From Oscillospiraceae bacterium (GTDB lineage Bacteria; Bacillota; Clostridia; Oscillospirales; Oscillospiraceae): a stretch of DNA of 64,000 nucleotides. The position numbers were made by a program, and so were the translations under genes. Below are positions 23,501 to 31,312 of the stretch, one piece after another. The notes under the pieces were generated by a model, which was not told the DNA's origin, did no database searches, and saw only the letters and a list, made by a program, of their open reading frames with translations. Every line of letters starts with the position of its first letter. Within the stretch, counting starts at the first letter, position 1. The stretch lies in the NCBI GenBank assembly GCA_020025575.1, contig JAHHRW010000003.1, forward strand, positions 124,001 to 188,000, written 5' to 3'.

Positions 23501-24894
23501 TCGATGATCTTACGCTCCAGCCTTCTGCCGGGATCGACAAATGTCTGGAATCGATCGATTTCCTCGCCCTCTTTCATGAGGACGGCACCGATTTCGATGA
23601 TGGTATCATCTCTTGACGACAATCCCGTAGTTTCCAAGTCAAATGCCACAAACGCATCGGTAAAGGCCGCATCTCTATCTCCATGGACAACTATGCGGTC
23701 ATCTACATCATTAACATAATATCCTTCTACACCATAAAGTATCTTGATATTCTGATCGGTGCCGGCGACCTTCGCCTTCGCTGCCGCCTTCATCGCATCC
23801 GGGAAAGACTGCGCTACACCGTGGTCGGTAATGGCGATTGCACGGTGTCCCCACGCTGCGGCTTGTTTTACCGCAGCCGCGGTAGAAGTCAGCGCATCCA
23901 TGTTACTCATGGTGGTATGCAGATGCAGCTCCACGCGTTTCATGCCTTCTGCCATATCCAACCGCTTGGGCATAGATCCGGGCATCATAGCGTTTGGTTT
24001 TAACACCATTTCGTTATCAAATTGGTTAATCATCAGCTTGCCCTGGATTTTGAGTACGCTGCCTACACTGACATTTTCCAGTACGGGTTTTGCCTCGTTT
24101 GCCTCCATGAATTTATTGATCCGGATGGAATTGGTATTATCCGTCATGTCAAAGTTGATCACCCAGGCGTTGCGCTTTTTCAGTTCCTTATGCTCCACAT
24201 TGAAGACTCTGCCCTCTACTATGACAATGCCCATATCCAGCTTGATATCCTTCATGGGAACCGCTGTTCCCTTAAAGGGTCTGCCATAGAAGGTGTCTCC
24301 CTGCTGCATAGATGCACCGGAAGATGCTGGTTTTCTCTCCGAAAATACAGGCTGAGGCTGCTTTGCCACCATTTCTGAACGCATTTTTTCCATGGCATCA
24401 AACAACGCCTGTCCCTCTAAATCTGCGCCTGCGACAATTTCAATGTCAACGGTTTCATCGCACATAGCCTGCAGTTTGCTGCGAATAGAGGGGATACATT
24501 CTTCCAGTAATTTTTTCCCGTTAGCGCGCAATTTGACAGTGAGCTTACTGCCAGACCACTCCCACACTGCCCCAGCCAGTGACCCACGGCACATGGAGTT
24601 CTCTTCCACAAAGAGATTCGTAAGCTCCGCAGGCTCCATCTTGGGCAGCTCCGTTCCCGGAAAGAATCGGTAGACGATCAATTCATTCAGGCCGTAGCAT
24701 AACTCTATCTCCTGGCAGATATTGTGAATCACACGCTCAGGGATATAGTTGGGAGATTCCATTTCGACCGCTACCGTACGTTTCTGCACATCAATCTGTG
24801 CAGCCCGAACGGCCGCCTGAGCCAAAAGCTGTGCTTCCGACTCCGGCGGCTGATACAGGGCAAACATATTCAAAAAGAGTACATGATCCTTCAT
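20590..24894 (-). CDS. polC: DNA polymerase III alpha subunit, Gram-positive PolC
   Basis: This 1434-residue replicative polymerase has the PolC domain order: an N-terminal domain, an OB fold (about residues 216-300), and a PHP domain (HLHTTMSNMDAL from residue 324). The PHP domain is split by a DEDD 3'-5' exonuclease (AFDLETTG 417-424, HNADFDVGF 499-507, HHRAADDAVTCG). A zinc module (CPNPKC...CPKCG) and the polymerase core with PDIDLNFSGEYQ follow. PolC performs leading-strand synthesis in Firmicutes and proofreads its own products. It is the last gene of the pyrH-to-ispG unit, nine bases after ispG. No terminator was found between it and udp. Confidence 0.98.
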   Translation of the reverse strand: MKDHVLFLNMFALYQPPESEAQLLAQAAVRAAQIDVQKRTVAVEMESPNYIPERVIHNICQEIELCYGLNELIVYRFFPGTELPKMEPAELTNLFVEENSMCRGSLAGAVWEWSGSKLTVKLRANGKKLLEECIPSIRSKLQAMCDETVDIEIVAGADLEGQALFDAMEKMRSEMVAKQPQPVFSERKPASSGASMQQGDTFYGRPFKGTAVPMKDIKLDMGIVIVEGRVFNVEHKELKKRNAWVINFDMTDNTNSIRINKFMEANEAKPVLENVSVGSVLKIQGKLMINQFDNEMVLKPNAMMPGSMPKRLDMAEGMKRVELHLHTTMSNMDALTSTAAAVKQAAAWGHRAIAITDHGVAQSFPDAMKAAAKAKVAGTDQNIKILYGVEGYYVNDVDDRIVVHGDRDAAFTDAFVAFDLETTGLSSRDDTIIEIGAVLMKEGEEIDRFQTFVDPGRRLERKIIDLTGITDDMLVGAPKIEEVLPKFLEFVGDRPLIAHNADFDVGFVREAAKRQNLPFHPTSVDTLILSQNLLPQLNKFKLNIVADALSLPEFNHHRAADDAVTCGLIFHRLVEKLKEMEMSRIAQINPAMPQLRSKNRIDNRHARHIILFAKNQVGLRNLYHLISDSNLKYFKRVPRIPKSELMELREGIIIGSACEAGELYQAIMERKSEDELLRIASFYDFLEIQPLANNAFMLAKGMVKDEEEIRDFNRTVIRLGDKLGKPVVATGDVHFLNPEDEIFRHILLATKGFDDCDRSNPLYFRTTDDMLREFSYLGAQKAYEVVVKNTNFIADQCETLRPVPHNLFAPKIENSVEDLTNLVYEKFHRLYGDHPPELMSKRVETELHDIISCHYDVIYMSAQKLVQNSLEHGYLVGSRGSVGSSIVAYMSGITEVNSFPPHYRCPNPKCKYTTLDVPKGYGCGADLPDAICPKCGTKFEKDGFNIPFETFLGFGGDKVPDIDLNFSGEYQSRAHAYCVELFGKSHVFRAGTIGTVAEKTAFGYVKKYLSERNRKESRAEENRLASGCVGVRRTTGQHPGGLVVIPQENEIWDFCPVQHPADDPKADQITTHFEYHSMEENLLKLDMLGHDDPTMIRMMEDMTGVDAKLIPLDDKDTMSIFTSSKVLGYENDKILGPTGAVAIPEFNTRFTRGMLMDTMPTRFDTLLRLSGFSHGTDVWLGNAKDLITSKTASVDEAIGCRDDIMIYLISRGMPEKRSFKIMEAVRKGRGLPDGAEEEMIAAGVPDWYIGSCKKIKYLFPKAHAVAYVMMAFRIAWFKVHHPLAFYAAYFYRRSQKGGFDAAMMTGGIDSVVANINAIDGNENATDKDEDLLTTLEVVYEFNLRGFSFLPISLYESHATKFLIKDGKILPPFVSISGLGENAAWDLMHGREGKSFISIEEVSAACPKVSKTHIQMLKDVGAFGDLPDTSQVSLF

Positions 24895-24903
24895 AAGTTA
24901 TCC

Positions 24904-25941
24904 TTAGAATTTCTCAATTCGCTTTAAAAGTGCATCCAATAGTTCATCATAGGGCAGCTTTTCTACCTGCTCCCCTTTCTCAAAAATCATACCCCAGCCG
25001 TCGCCGCCGGCGATACCAATGTCCGCCTCTCTGGCTTCGCCCGGGCCATTGACCACGCAGCCCATTACCGCCACGGTAATCGGCTTTTCGCAATCTCTCA
25101 GCGCTTGCTCAACACGGTCTACCAAGCCAATCAAATCGATTCTGGTTCTGCCGCAGGTTGGACAAGAAATGATGTTCACACCTTCCTTGCGAAGTCCCGC
25201 AGCTTTCAGAATATCCTTCGCTGCGTACACTTCATTCACCGGATCCGCAGTCAGGCTGACCCGGATGGTGTCACCAATGCCATCCAACAGCAGTGCGCCA
25301 ATGCCCATAGCAGATTTCATCAGACCAACACGCTCCGGTCCCGTTTCCGTGACACCGATATGCAGGGGGTAATCACACTTGCTGCGGAACAAGCGGCAAG
25401 CTTTCACCATAGTCGGAACAGTAGACGACTTCATAGACACGCAGGTATCATAGAATCCATACTTTTCCAGCAGCGCAAGGTGAGAAAATGCACTCTCAAC
25501 CAGAGCCTCTGCGGTGGGGTGTCCATATTTTTCCAGCAACCCCTTTTCCAGCGATCCGCCGTTGACACCGATTCGGATGGGAATTTTGCGATCCTTGCAT
25601 ACATCCACAACCGCCTTCACCCGGTCTTCTCCACCGATATTACCGGGATTGATGCGAATCTTGCTGGCACCGCCCTCAGCAGCCGCAATTGCCAGCTTAT
25701 AATCAAAATGGATGTCTGCCACAAGGGGCAAAGGGCTTTCCTTACAAATTTCAGCAAAACTTCTGGCGCTCTCCATGTTGGGAACTGCCAATCGTACAAT
25801 TTGACAACCTGCTGCATGAAGTTTGTTGATTTGCTCCAAACAACCTTGAACATCCGTAGTCTTGGTATTCAGCATAGACTGAATTGCCACAGGGGCCCCG
25901 CCACCGATGGGTACATTGCCGACCATAATCTGTCTCGTCAT
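24904..25941 (-). CDS. ispG: 4-hydroxy-3-methylbut-2-en-1-yl diphosphate synthase (IspG/GcpE)
   Basis: The product is about 345 residues. Signatures: TRQIMVGNVPIGGGAPVAIQS at the start, the TIM barrel body (ADIHFDYKLAIAA, INPGNIG), and the [4Fe-4S] ligands in ISCPTCGRTRIDL and GCVVNGPGEA. The enzyme converts MEcPP to HMBPP in the MEP pathway, upstream of isoprenoid precursors used by UppS in this operon. I favour ATG 25941 because AGGGG is nine bases away; ATG 25950 abuts that sequence, but overlaps the rseP stop in an ATGA. It follows dxr and rseP, a common Clostridial order. Confidence 0.96.
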   Translation of the reverse strand: MTRQIMVGNVPIGGGAPVAIQSMLNTKTTDVQGCLEQINKLHAAGCQIVRLAVPNMESARSFAEICKESPLPLVADIHFDYKLAIAAAEGGASKIRINPGNIGGEDRVKAVVDVCKDRKIPIRIGVNGGSLEKGLLEKYGHPTAEALVESAFSHLALLEKYGFYDTCVSMKSSTVPTMVKACRLFRSKCDYPLHIGVTETGPERVGLMKSAMGIGALLLDGIGDTIRVSLTADPVNEVYAAKDILKAAGLRKEGVNIISCPTCGRTRIDLIGLVDRVEQALRDCEKPITVAVMGCVVNGPGEAREADIGIAGGDGWGMIFEKGEQVEKLPYDELLDALLKRIEKF

Positions 25942-25946
25942 TTTGT

Positions 25947-27023
25947 TCATCCCCTAAAAATATTGAAAATATCCTTAAACGTAATAAGCGCCATGAATCC
26001 AAGCAGGATAACCATACCTGCTCCATGCAGATAGGATTCATACTTCGGATTCAATTTCCTGTGGGTAACGGTTTCCACCGCTGTCGATAGAATCACACAC
26101 ACAGCTCTGCCACCATCCAGCGCAGGAAGTGGCAGCAGGTTCATCACCGCAAGGTTCACCGCAATGAATCCCGTAAAAGAAATCACATTCCAAAGTGCAG
26201 CCGAGGTACTCCCGGACTTTTCAGCCGTCTCAGAGATGGTCTGAACAATCATCACAGGACCGCCCAGATCTTTTAACCCCGCCTGACCGGAAATCAGCAT
26301 TTTTAGACTCATTCTGACCATGCGCACCGTATCCAGTGTGTTATTCCATGCATATTTCATGCTGGATACAAAGCTTTTCGGTTCTGCAGAGAGCTTCATG
26401 CCATAGAGTTTCTGAATCCCATTCTCGGTCTGAACTTCCACCTGATTCATGGGAAAATCATCCAATAAAATCTTCTGTCCATTACGGATGACCACAATAT
26501 CGTGGGTGCCGGGTTTCTCTGACAGGTTCATACCCAGCAGGAAAGAAATATTCCCAGAGGTATAAACCCGCTCTCCATCGATGGAGTAGAATTCATCCCC
26601 CAACTGAAGTCCCTCGGCACCTTCAATTGCGTTTCCCCGGTAAAATCCGGAGATCACAGGCTCAGGCAGGACTTCTACTTCCGAGGACAGGCCAAACAGG
26701 CACCAGAAAATCAAAAAGCCGCACAGGAAGTTCATGGCTGCTCCGGCAAGCAAAATAATCAGTCGTTTCCACCATGCCGCTTTTCCAAAAGAGCGAGGAT
26801 TCTCTGAGTCATCATCCTCTCCTTCCATGGCACAGTATCCGCCAAAGGGAATGCAGCGAATGGAGTACATGGTCTCTCCTTTTTGCTTTTGGAAAATCGC
26901 CGGACCCATGAATACCGAAAATTCATTCACCTGAACCCCAGAGAGCTTTGCTGTCACAAAATGCCCCAATTCATGGATGACAATCAACAGACTGAACATT
27001 AAAATTGCCAAAAGAATATACAT
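25947..27023 (-). CDS. rseP: RIP metalloprotease RseP (site-2 protease)
   Basis: This 358-residue intramembrane zinc protease has the active-site helix VIHELGHFVTAKLSG near residue 15, a PDZ domain in the middle (about residues 120-200, including GLQLGDEFYSIDG), and the C-terminal NLLPLPALDGGRAV motif with the third zinc-ligand Asp. About four membrane segments are visible. Firmicute homologues (RasP) cut anti-sigma factors and signal-peptide remnants inside the membrane. GAGGAAGG precedes ATG 27023. It lies between dxr and ispG, the usual order in Clostridia. Confidence 0.95.
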   Translation of the reverse strand: MYILLAILMFSLLIVIHELGHFVTAKLSGVQVNEFSVFMGPAIFQKQKGETMYSIRCIPFGGYCAMEGEDDDSENPRSFGKAAWWKRLIILLAGAAMNFLCGFLIFWCLFGLSSEVEVLPEPVISGFYRGNAIEGAEGLQLGDEFYSIDGERVYTSGNISFLLGMNLSEKPGTHDIVVIRNGQKILLDDFPMNQVEVQTENGIQKLYGMKLSAEPKSFVSSMKYAWNNTLDTVRMVRMSLKMLISGQAGLKDLGGPVMIVQTISETAEKSGSTSAALWNVISFTGFIAVNLAVMNLLPLPALDGGRAVCVILSTAVETVTHRKLNPKYESYLHGAGMVILLGFMALITFKDIFNIFRG

Positions 27024-27047
27024 GAGCCTTCCTCACTTTAATAGAAA

Positions 27048-28196
27048 TTACTTTGCATTGCTCCGCACATAGGCACGAGCCGCAGCATCTGCATCCAGAA
27101 TCTGCTCCAGCGTGGGATTTTGCACAAAGGGAACTGTATCCATTGCCCCACGAACCAAATCATAGATATCATAAAACCCGATTTGATCATCCAGATACAT
27201 GGCAACAGCCTGTTCATTGGCACCGTTCAGAACCGGGCACGCAGTTCCCCCCTGCTTTGCTGCATCCATTGCAAGTCTCAGACAGGGGAATGCCTCCAGA
27301 TCCGGATGGCAGAATGTCAGCGGTGCAGCAGTCAAGTCCAGCGGTTCCACGGGACAAACAGTGCGTTCCGGATAGGTCAGTGCCAACTGGATGGGCAGAC
27401 GCATATCCGGCGAACCCATTTGTGCCATCACTGCACCGTCCACAAATTCCACCATAGAGTGGACAATGCTCTGCCGATGGATGAGCACCTGAATCTGCTC
27501 CAGAGGCACATCGTACAATCTCATGGCCTCGATGACCTCAAGTCCCTTGTTCATCAGGGTAGAACAGTCAATGGTGATTTTTGCGCCCATCTTCCAATTG
27601 GGATGTTTCAGTGCATCTGCCTTTGTAACAGACTTCAGTTCTTCCTTTGTTTTACCGAAGAACGGGCCGCCGGAGCAGGTCAGAATGATTTTTTTGACCT
27701 CTCGCTTGTCGTGGCTGCCCATCAGGCACTGGAAAATTGCGGAATGCTCAGAATCCACCGGAACGATCTCCACATTGTGCTTTTTCGCCTCTGCCATCAC
27801 CAGTTCACCGGCGCAAACCAGTGTTTCCTTGTTGGCAAGACCAATGCGCTTTCCTGCACGGATGGCTGCCAGCGTGGGTTTTAGTCCCAGCATTCCCACC
27901 ACCGCAGTGATGACACAGTCGGCACTTTCCATGGTGGCCGCCTCAACAAGCCCTTCTTCACCATAGCTGATACGGATTGGCAGATCATAAACCTGAGCCG
28001 CAACCTGATCCGCAGCCTCTTTTGTGGCCATAACCGCAAGTTCCGGCACAAATTGTCGGCACTGCTCCACCATACGATCCACGCTGGTGCCCGCAGTCAA
28101 CGCCGCAACCTGAACACCGCTCATTCTGGAAATTACATCCAGGCTCTGTCGGCCAATGGAGCCGGTAGAACCCAGAATACTTATCTTTTTCATCAT
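27048..28196 (-). CDS. dxr: 1-deoxy-D-xylulose-5-phosphate reductoisomerase
   Basis: This 382-residue enzyme begins MMKKISILGSTGSIGRQSLDVI with the Rossmann NADPH motif GSTGSIG. It shows the catalytic metal-binding segment VPVDSEHSAIFQCL and the conserved GSPDMRLPIQLALTYPER. DXR commits MEP-pathway flux by converting DXP to MEP in the cytoplasm, and is the target of fosmidomycin. The start could be either of two adjacent ATGs (28196 or 28193). It follows cdsA by two bases and precedes rseP. Together with ispG and uppS in the same transcript, it couples isoprenoid supply to undecaprenyl carrier synthesis. Confidence 0.96.
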   Translation of the reverse strand: MMKKISILGSTGSIGRQSLDVISRMSGVQVAALTAGTSVDRMVEQCRQFVPELAVMATKEAADQVAAQVYDLPIRISYGEEGLVEAATMESADCVITAVVGMLGLKPTLAAIRAGKRIGLANKETLVCAGELVMAEAKKHNVEIVPVDSEHSAIFQCLMGSHDKREVKKIILTCSGGPFFGKTKEELKSVTKADALKHPNWKMGAKITIDCSTLMNKGLEVIEAMRLYDVPLEQIQVLIHRQSIVHSMVEFVDGAVMAQMGSPDMRLPIQLALTYPERTVCPVEPLDLTAAPLTFCHPDLEAFPCLRLAMDAAKQGGTACPVLNGANEQAVAMYLDDQIGFYDIYDLVRGAMDTVPFVQNPTLEQILDADAAARAYVRSNAK

Positions 28197-28197
28197 A

Positions 28198-29013
28198 TCA
28201 TTTCACCGCCAAAGGTAGCAGCAGAACCAGAACTTCCGCCAGAGGTCCCACTACCATCATAGAATCAAATCGGTCTAAAATGCCACCGTGACCAGGAATC
28301 AAATGACCATAGTCCTTAATACCGGTCTGGCGCTTGATTACAGAAAAACTCAAGTCACCAAATACAGAGCCGGCAGCAGATGCAATGCCGTAGATTACGG
28401 CATAAATGTAATTTACCTTCATTTCAAAGTACATGCTCAAAACAAAGGCATACAGCAGCATACCCAAAATCGAGCTGACTGCACCGCCGACAACTCCTTC
28501 GACGGTTTTTTTGGGACTGATGACAGGGGCCAGCTTATGCTTGCCAAAGGCCATGCCTGCAAAATAAGCCCCCGTATCCGGGAGGAATGCCATCAAAAAC
28601 GGAATCAGAATGTAGAAACGTCCCAAGGGCAGAATGTGGATTCGCACAAGGCTGCTCAATAGATAAGGAACCACCAGCGCTGCAACCAGACACATAGCAA
28701 CCTTATCAAAGGCCAGTTTGGTATGAGAGGCCATCATCTCCCCAAAAAATGCCGCAAAAACAGCAACAACCAACAGCGTCCCAAACGCCTGATTCTGCCC
28801 GGCATAACTCCAAATGGACACCAGGAATGCCGACAATGCAGAATATGCAAGCAATCTGCGTTCCTTGACAAGTCCGGTGGCAAACAGCAGCTCATAGGCT
28901 GCCAGCGCACCGGCTGCGCCGAATACAATTGCAGTAAACACCTTTGGCAACGCCAATACAACAAGCAGCAGCAGAGGAAGTAATACCACTGCAGCAATCA
29001 CACGGGTTTTCAT
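28198..29013 (-). CDS. cdsA: phosphatidate cytidylyltransferase
   Basis: This 271-residue integral membrane enzyme has about eight hydrophobic segments and the C-terminal CdsA signature KRQTGIKDYGHLIPGHGG followed by ILDRFDSM. It makes CDP-diacylglycerol from CTP and phosphatidic acid, the branch point for phospholipids. The GGAGG-containing end of uppS lies 11 bases ahead of the ATG, and the genes are four bases apart, so translation is likely coupled. It lies between uppS and dxr, the standard order. Confidence 0.95.
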   Translation of the reverse strand: MKTRVIAAVVLLPLLLLVVLALPKVFTAIVFGAAGALAAYELLFATGLVKERRLLAYSALSAFLVSIWSYAGQNQAFGTLLVVAVFAAFFGEMMASHTKLAFDKVAMCLVAALVVPYLLSSLVRIHILPLGRFYILIPFLMAFLPDTGAYFAGMAFGKHKLAPVISPKKTVEGVVGGAVSSILGMLLYAFVLSMYFEMKVNYIYAVIYGIASAAGSVFGDLSFSVIKRQTGIKDYGHLIPGHGGILDRFDSMMVVGPLAEVLVLLLPLAVK

Positions 29014-29017
29014 TTAC

Positions 29018-29755
29018 TTACACGCCTCCAAATCGACGATTTCGCCGATGATATTCTGCAATAGCCTCATCCAAATCCTTTTCCCTGAAGTCAGGCCACA
29101 ATACATCCATGAACACAAACTCGGAATACGCACTCTGCCACAGCAGGAAATTACTGGTGCGCATTTCACCGGAAGGCCGAATGATGAGCTCTGGGTCCGG
29201 CACACCTGCAGAATAAAGGTAGTCCCCAAACCGCTCCTCCGTTAAATCCTCTGCAGAGCATTCTCCAGAGGCAACCTTAGACGCAAACGCCTTGACACCG
29301 CGAACAATTTCGTCACGGCCACCGTAATTCAGGCAGAAATTCACCTGTACCTCATGGTACTGAGAGGACGTCATCTCAGCCTTCCTGCACAGCTCCTGCA
29401 GCTCGGGACTCAGTCGGGAAAGGTCGCCGAAGAACTTAAAACGGACATGATTCTTCTCCATATCCTGTAATGCTTCCAGCAGATAATTCTTCAGCAGCTT
29501 CATAATGCCGGAAACTTCCTCTTCCGAGCGTTTCCAGTTTTCCGTAGAGAAAGCATAAACCGTCAGGTATTCCACCCCCAGGGTGCGGCAGTAGTTTGCG
29601 ATCCGACGGAATGTCTCCGCCCCTGCTGCATGTCCGGCCGTTCTGGGTAATCCCCTTTTTTTCGCCCAACGGCCATTACCATCCATAATGATGGCAATAT
29701 GTTTGGGTGAGGGTAAAATCTCATTTTCTGTTTTCTTTTTGTTAAATAACGCCAT
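29018..29755 (-). CDS. uppS: isoprenyl transferase (undecaprenyl diphosphate synthase)
   Basis: This is a cis-prenyltransferase of about 245 residues with the substrate-binding start HIAIIMDGNGRWAKKRGLPR, the helix YLTVYAFSTENWKRS, and the C-terminal DPELIIRPSGEMRTSNFLLWQSAYSE pattern. It elongates FPP with IPP to make the C55 carrier for peptidoglycan and wall polymers. I chose ATG 29755 because AGGTGA precedes it; an in-frame GTG at 29764 would place the Shine-Dalgarno sequence over the start. A 12-bp stem separates it from frr. Confidence 0.95.
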   Translation of the reverse strand: MALFNKKKTENEILPSPKHIAIIMDGNGRWAKKRGLPRTAGHAAGAETFRRIANYCRTLGVEYLTVYAFSTENWKRSEEEVSGIMKLLKNYLLEALQDMEKNHVRFKFFGDLSRLSPELQELCRKAEMTSSQYHEVQVNFCLNYGGRDEIVRGVKAFASKVASGECSAEDLTEERFGDYLYSAGVPDPELIIRPSGEMRTSNFLLWQSAYSEFVFMDVLWPDFREKDLDEAIAEYHRRNRRFGGV

Positions 29756-29774
29756 TTCTTTCACCTATAATCAT

Positions 29775-29803
29775 ACAAGGGGCGCAAAAACTGCGCCCCT
29801 TGT
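29775..29803 (-). other. 12-bp perfect stem between frr and uppS
   Basis: ACAAGGGGCGCA and TGCGCCCCTTGT pair around a five-base loop. On the transcribed strand no T-run follows, so it is unlikely to be a terminator. It could be an RNA processing or stability element dividing translation genes from the lipid and isoprenoid genes. Confidence 0.6.
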
Positions 29804-29812
29804 GGCATGCGA

Positions 29813-30367
29813 TCAAATTGCCATCAGTTCCTTTTCCTTCGCTGCCAGGGCTTCGTCCACCTTCTTGATGTACTTATCCAGCATATCCTGCAATTCTTTT
29901 TCGGCCTTTTTCTGCTCATCCTCTGTGATTTCAGCCTTCTTCTTCAGGCCCTTCACATAGTCCATGCCTTCACGACGGACATTGCGCATTGCAACCTTGC
30001 CATCTTCGGCATACTTCTTAACCTGCTTAGCCAGCTCCTTACGGCGCTCCTCAGTCAGCTGAGGGAAGACCAGACGGATGACACGGCCGTCATTTTGGGG
30101 GTTGATACCCAGGTCGGACATTTGAATGGCCTTCTGGATGTCCTTGAGAACCTTGGTGTCCCACGGAGTAATCACCAGAGTGCGTGCATCGGGAGAAGAG
30201 ATAGAGCCAACACCGTTCAGAGGAGTCTCTGAACCATAGTATTCAACCGTGATGCGATCCAGAACCTTTGCATTTGCACGGCCTGCACGAACTGCGCCAA
30301 AGTTCTCCTGGAGCACTTCCAGAGTTTTTTCCATTTTTCTCTGATATTCCTTAAAATCTACGCTCAT
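29813..30367 (-). CDS. frr: ribosome recycling factor
   Basis: This 184-residue RRF has the standard two-domain form: a long three-helix bundle with MSVDFKEYQRKMEKTLEVL at the start and AVRAGRANAKVLDRITVEYYG, and a small beta domain (about residues 30-105) with LVITPWDTKVLKDIQKAI. The C-terminal part contains VFPQLTEERRKELAKQVKK. With EF-G it splits post-termination ribosomes. AGGAGG precedes the ATG. It begins two bases after pyrH ends, in the near-universal pyrH-frr order. Confidence 0.98.
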   Translation of the reverse strand: MSVDFKEYQRKMEKTLEVLQENFGAVRAGRANAKVLDRITVEYYGSETPLNGVGSISSPDARTLVITPWDTKVLKDIQKAIQMSDLGINPQNDGRVIRLVFPQLTEERRKELAKQVKKYAEDGKVAMRNVRREGMDYVKGLKKKAEITEDEQKKAEKELQDMLDKYIKKVDEALAAKEKELMAI

Positions 30368-30369
30368 AA

Positions 30370-31089
30370 TTAGTCCTCCTTGACAATGGTGCCAACCTGC
30401 TCGCCGCAGATCACACGAATAATATTTCTGGGGTCTTTCAGGGCAAAACAGGCCAGCGTCATGTGGTTGTCCATGGCCAAGGTCATTGCAGTCGTATCTG
30501 TAGCCTTGAGATGACGGGCAAGTACCTCATCATAGGTCAAGGTGTCAAATTTAACAGCAGTGGGGTCCACATTGGGATCCGCAGAATAAATGCCATCCAC
30601 ATTCTTGGCCATCAAAACACAGTCTGCCTCAATCTCTACGCCGCGCAGCACTGCGCCGGTATCCGTAGAGAAATAGGGGTTGCCGGTACCGCAGGAGAAG
30701 AACACGACCTTCCCCTCATTTAAATAGCGGTCTGCCACATCCCGTGTAAAATATTCACAAAACTTGGGCATCTCTACAGCAGAGAGCACTCTTGTCTCAA
30801 TGCCTTTTTTCTCCAGTGCATCTGCAACGGCCAGACAGTTCATGACAGTTGCCAGCATACCCATTGAGTCTGCATGGCTGCGCTGCATCTTGTCTGCGCC
30901 ATCCTTTACACCGCGCCAAAAGTTGCCGCCGCCAATGACGACACCAACCTGAACACCCAGATCCACACATTCTTTTATTGCGTCGCACACCTGTCCGATA
31001 ACCTCAAAATCCAGGCCACGGCGTGCATCACCTGCCAGCGCCTCACCGCTGACCTTCAAAAGCACTCGCTTGAATTGTACCTCAGGCAA
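30370..31089 (-). CDS. pyrH: UMP kinase (probable TTG start)
   Basis: From TTG 31089 the product is 239 residues and begins MPEVQFKRVLLKVSGEALAG, matching the family N-terminus. Further motifs are VGVVIGGGNFWRG and FFSCGTGNPYFSTDTGA. It phosphorylates UMP to UDP and is allosterically controlled by UTP and GTP in many bacteria. AAAGGAG lies eight bases ahead of the TTG. ATG 31107 is in frame but would fall only about four bases from the transcription start predicted from the promoter at 31118-31146, with no room for a ribosome binding site. It is first in an eight-gene unit. Confidence 0.95.
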   Translation of the reverse strand: MPEVQFKRVLLKVSGEALAGDARRGLDFEVIGQVCDAIKECVDLGVQVGVVIGGGNFWRGVKDGADKMQRSHADSMGMLATVMNCLAVADALEKKGIETRVLSAVEMPKFCEYFTRDVADRYLNEGKVVFFSCGTGNPYFSTDTGAVLRGVEIEADCVLMAKNVDGIYSADPNVDPTAVKFDTLTYDEVLARHLKATDTTAMTLAMDNHMTLACFALKDPRNIIRVICGEQVGTIVKED

Positions 31090-31117
31090 GTTCACCACTC
31101 CTTTCATATCATCCCCT

Positions 31118-31146
31118 ATTTTAATATAAGTCAGCCCAATTGACAA
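31118..31146 (-). promoter_or_regulatory. promoter of the pyrH-polC operon
   Basis: On the minus strand, TTGTCA (31141-31146), 17 bases, TAAAAT (31118-31123). The predicted start near 31111 supports the TTG start of pyrH. Confidence 0.75.
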
Positions 31147-31238
31147 CATATATTTCTTTTTTTTGCAAATTCTTTTTTATCTGTTCACTTCTGATCCCGT
31201 TATGAAAGGGAAAAATCCCCTCAATACCGCTTTTTTTG

Positions 31239-31267
31239 TTGCAATACAGTCTGGAATGGTTTATAAT
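31239..31267 (+). promoter_or_regulatory. promoter of glnS
   Basis: TTGCAA (31239-31244), 17 bases, TATAAT (31262-31267). Confidence 0.8.
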
Positions 31268-31312
31268 GTTTCCATTATGGAAAATCTCGCAACAAGAGAG
31301 GAAGGTAACAAA

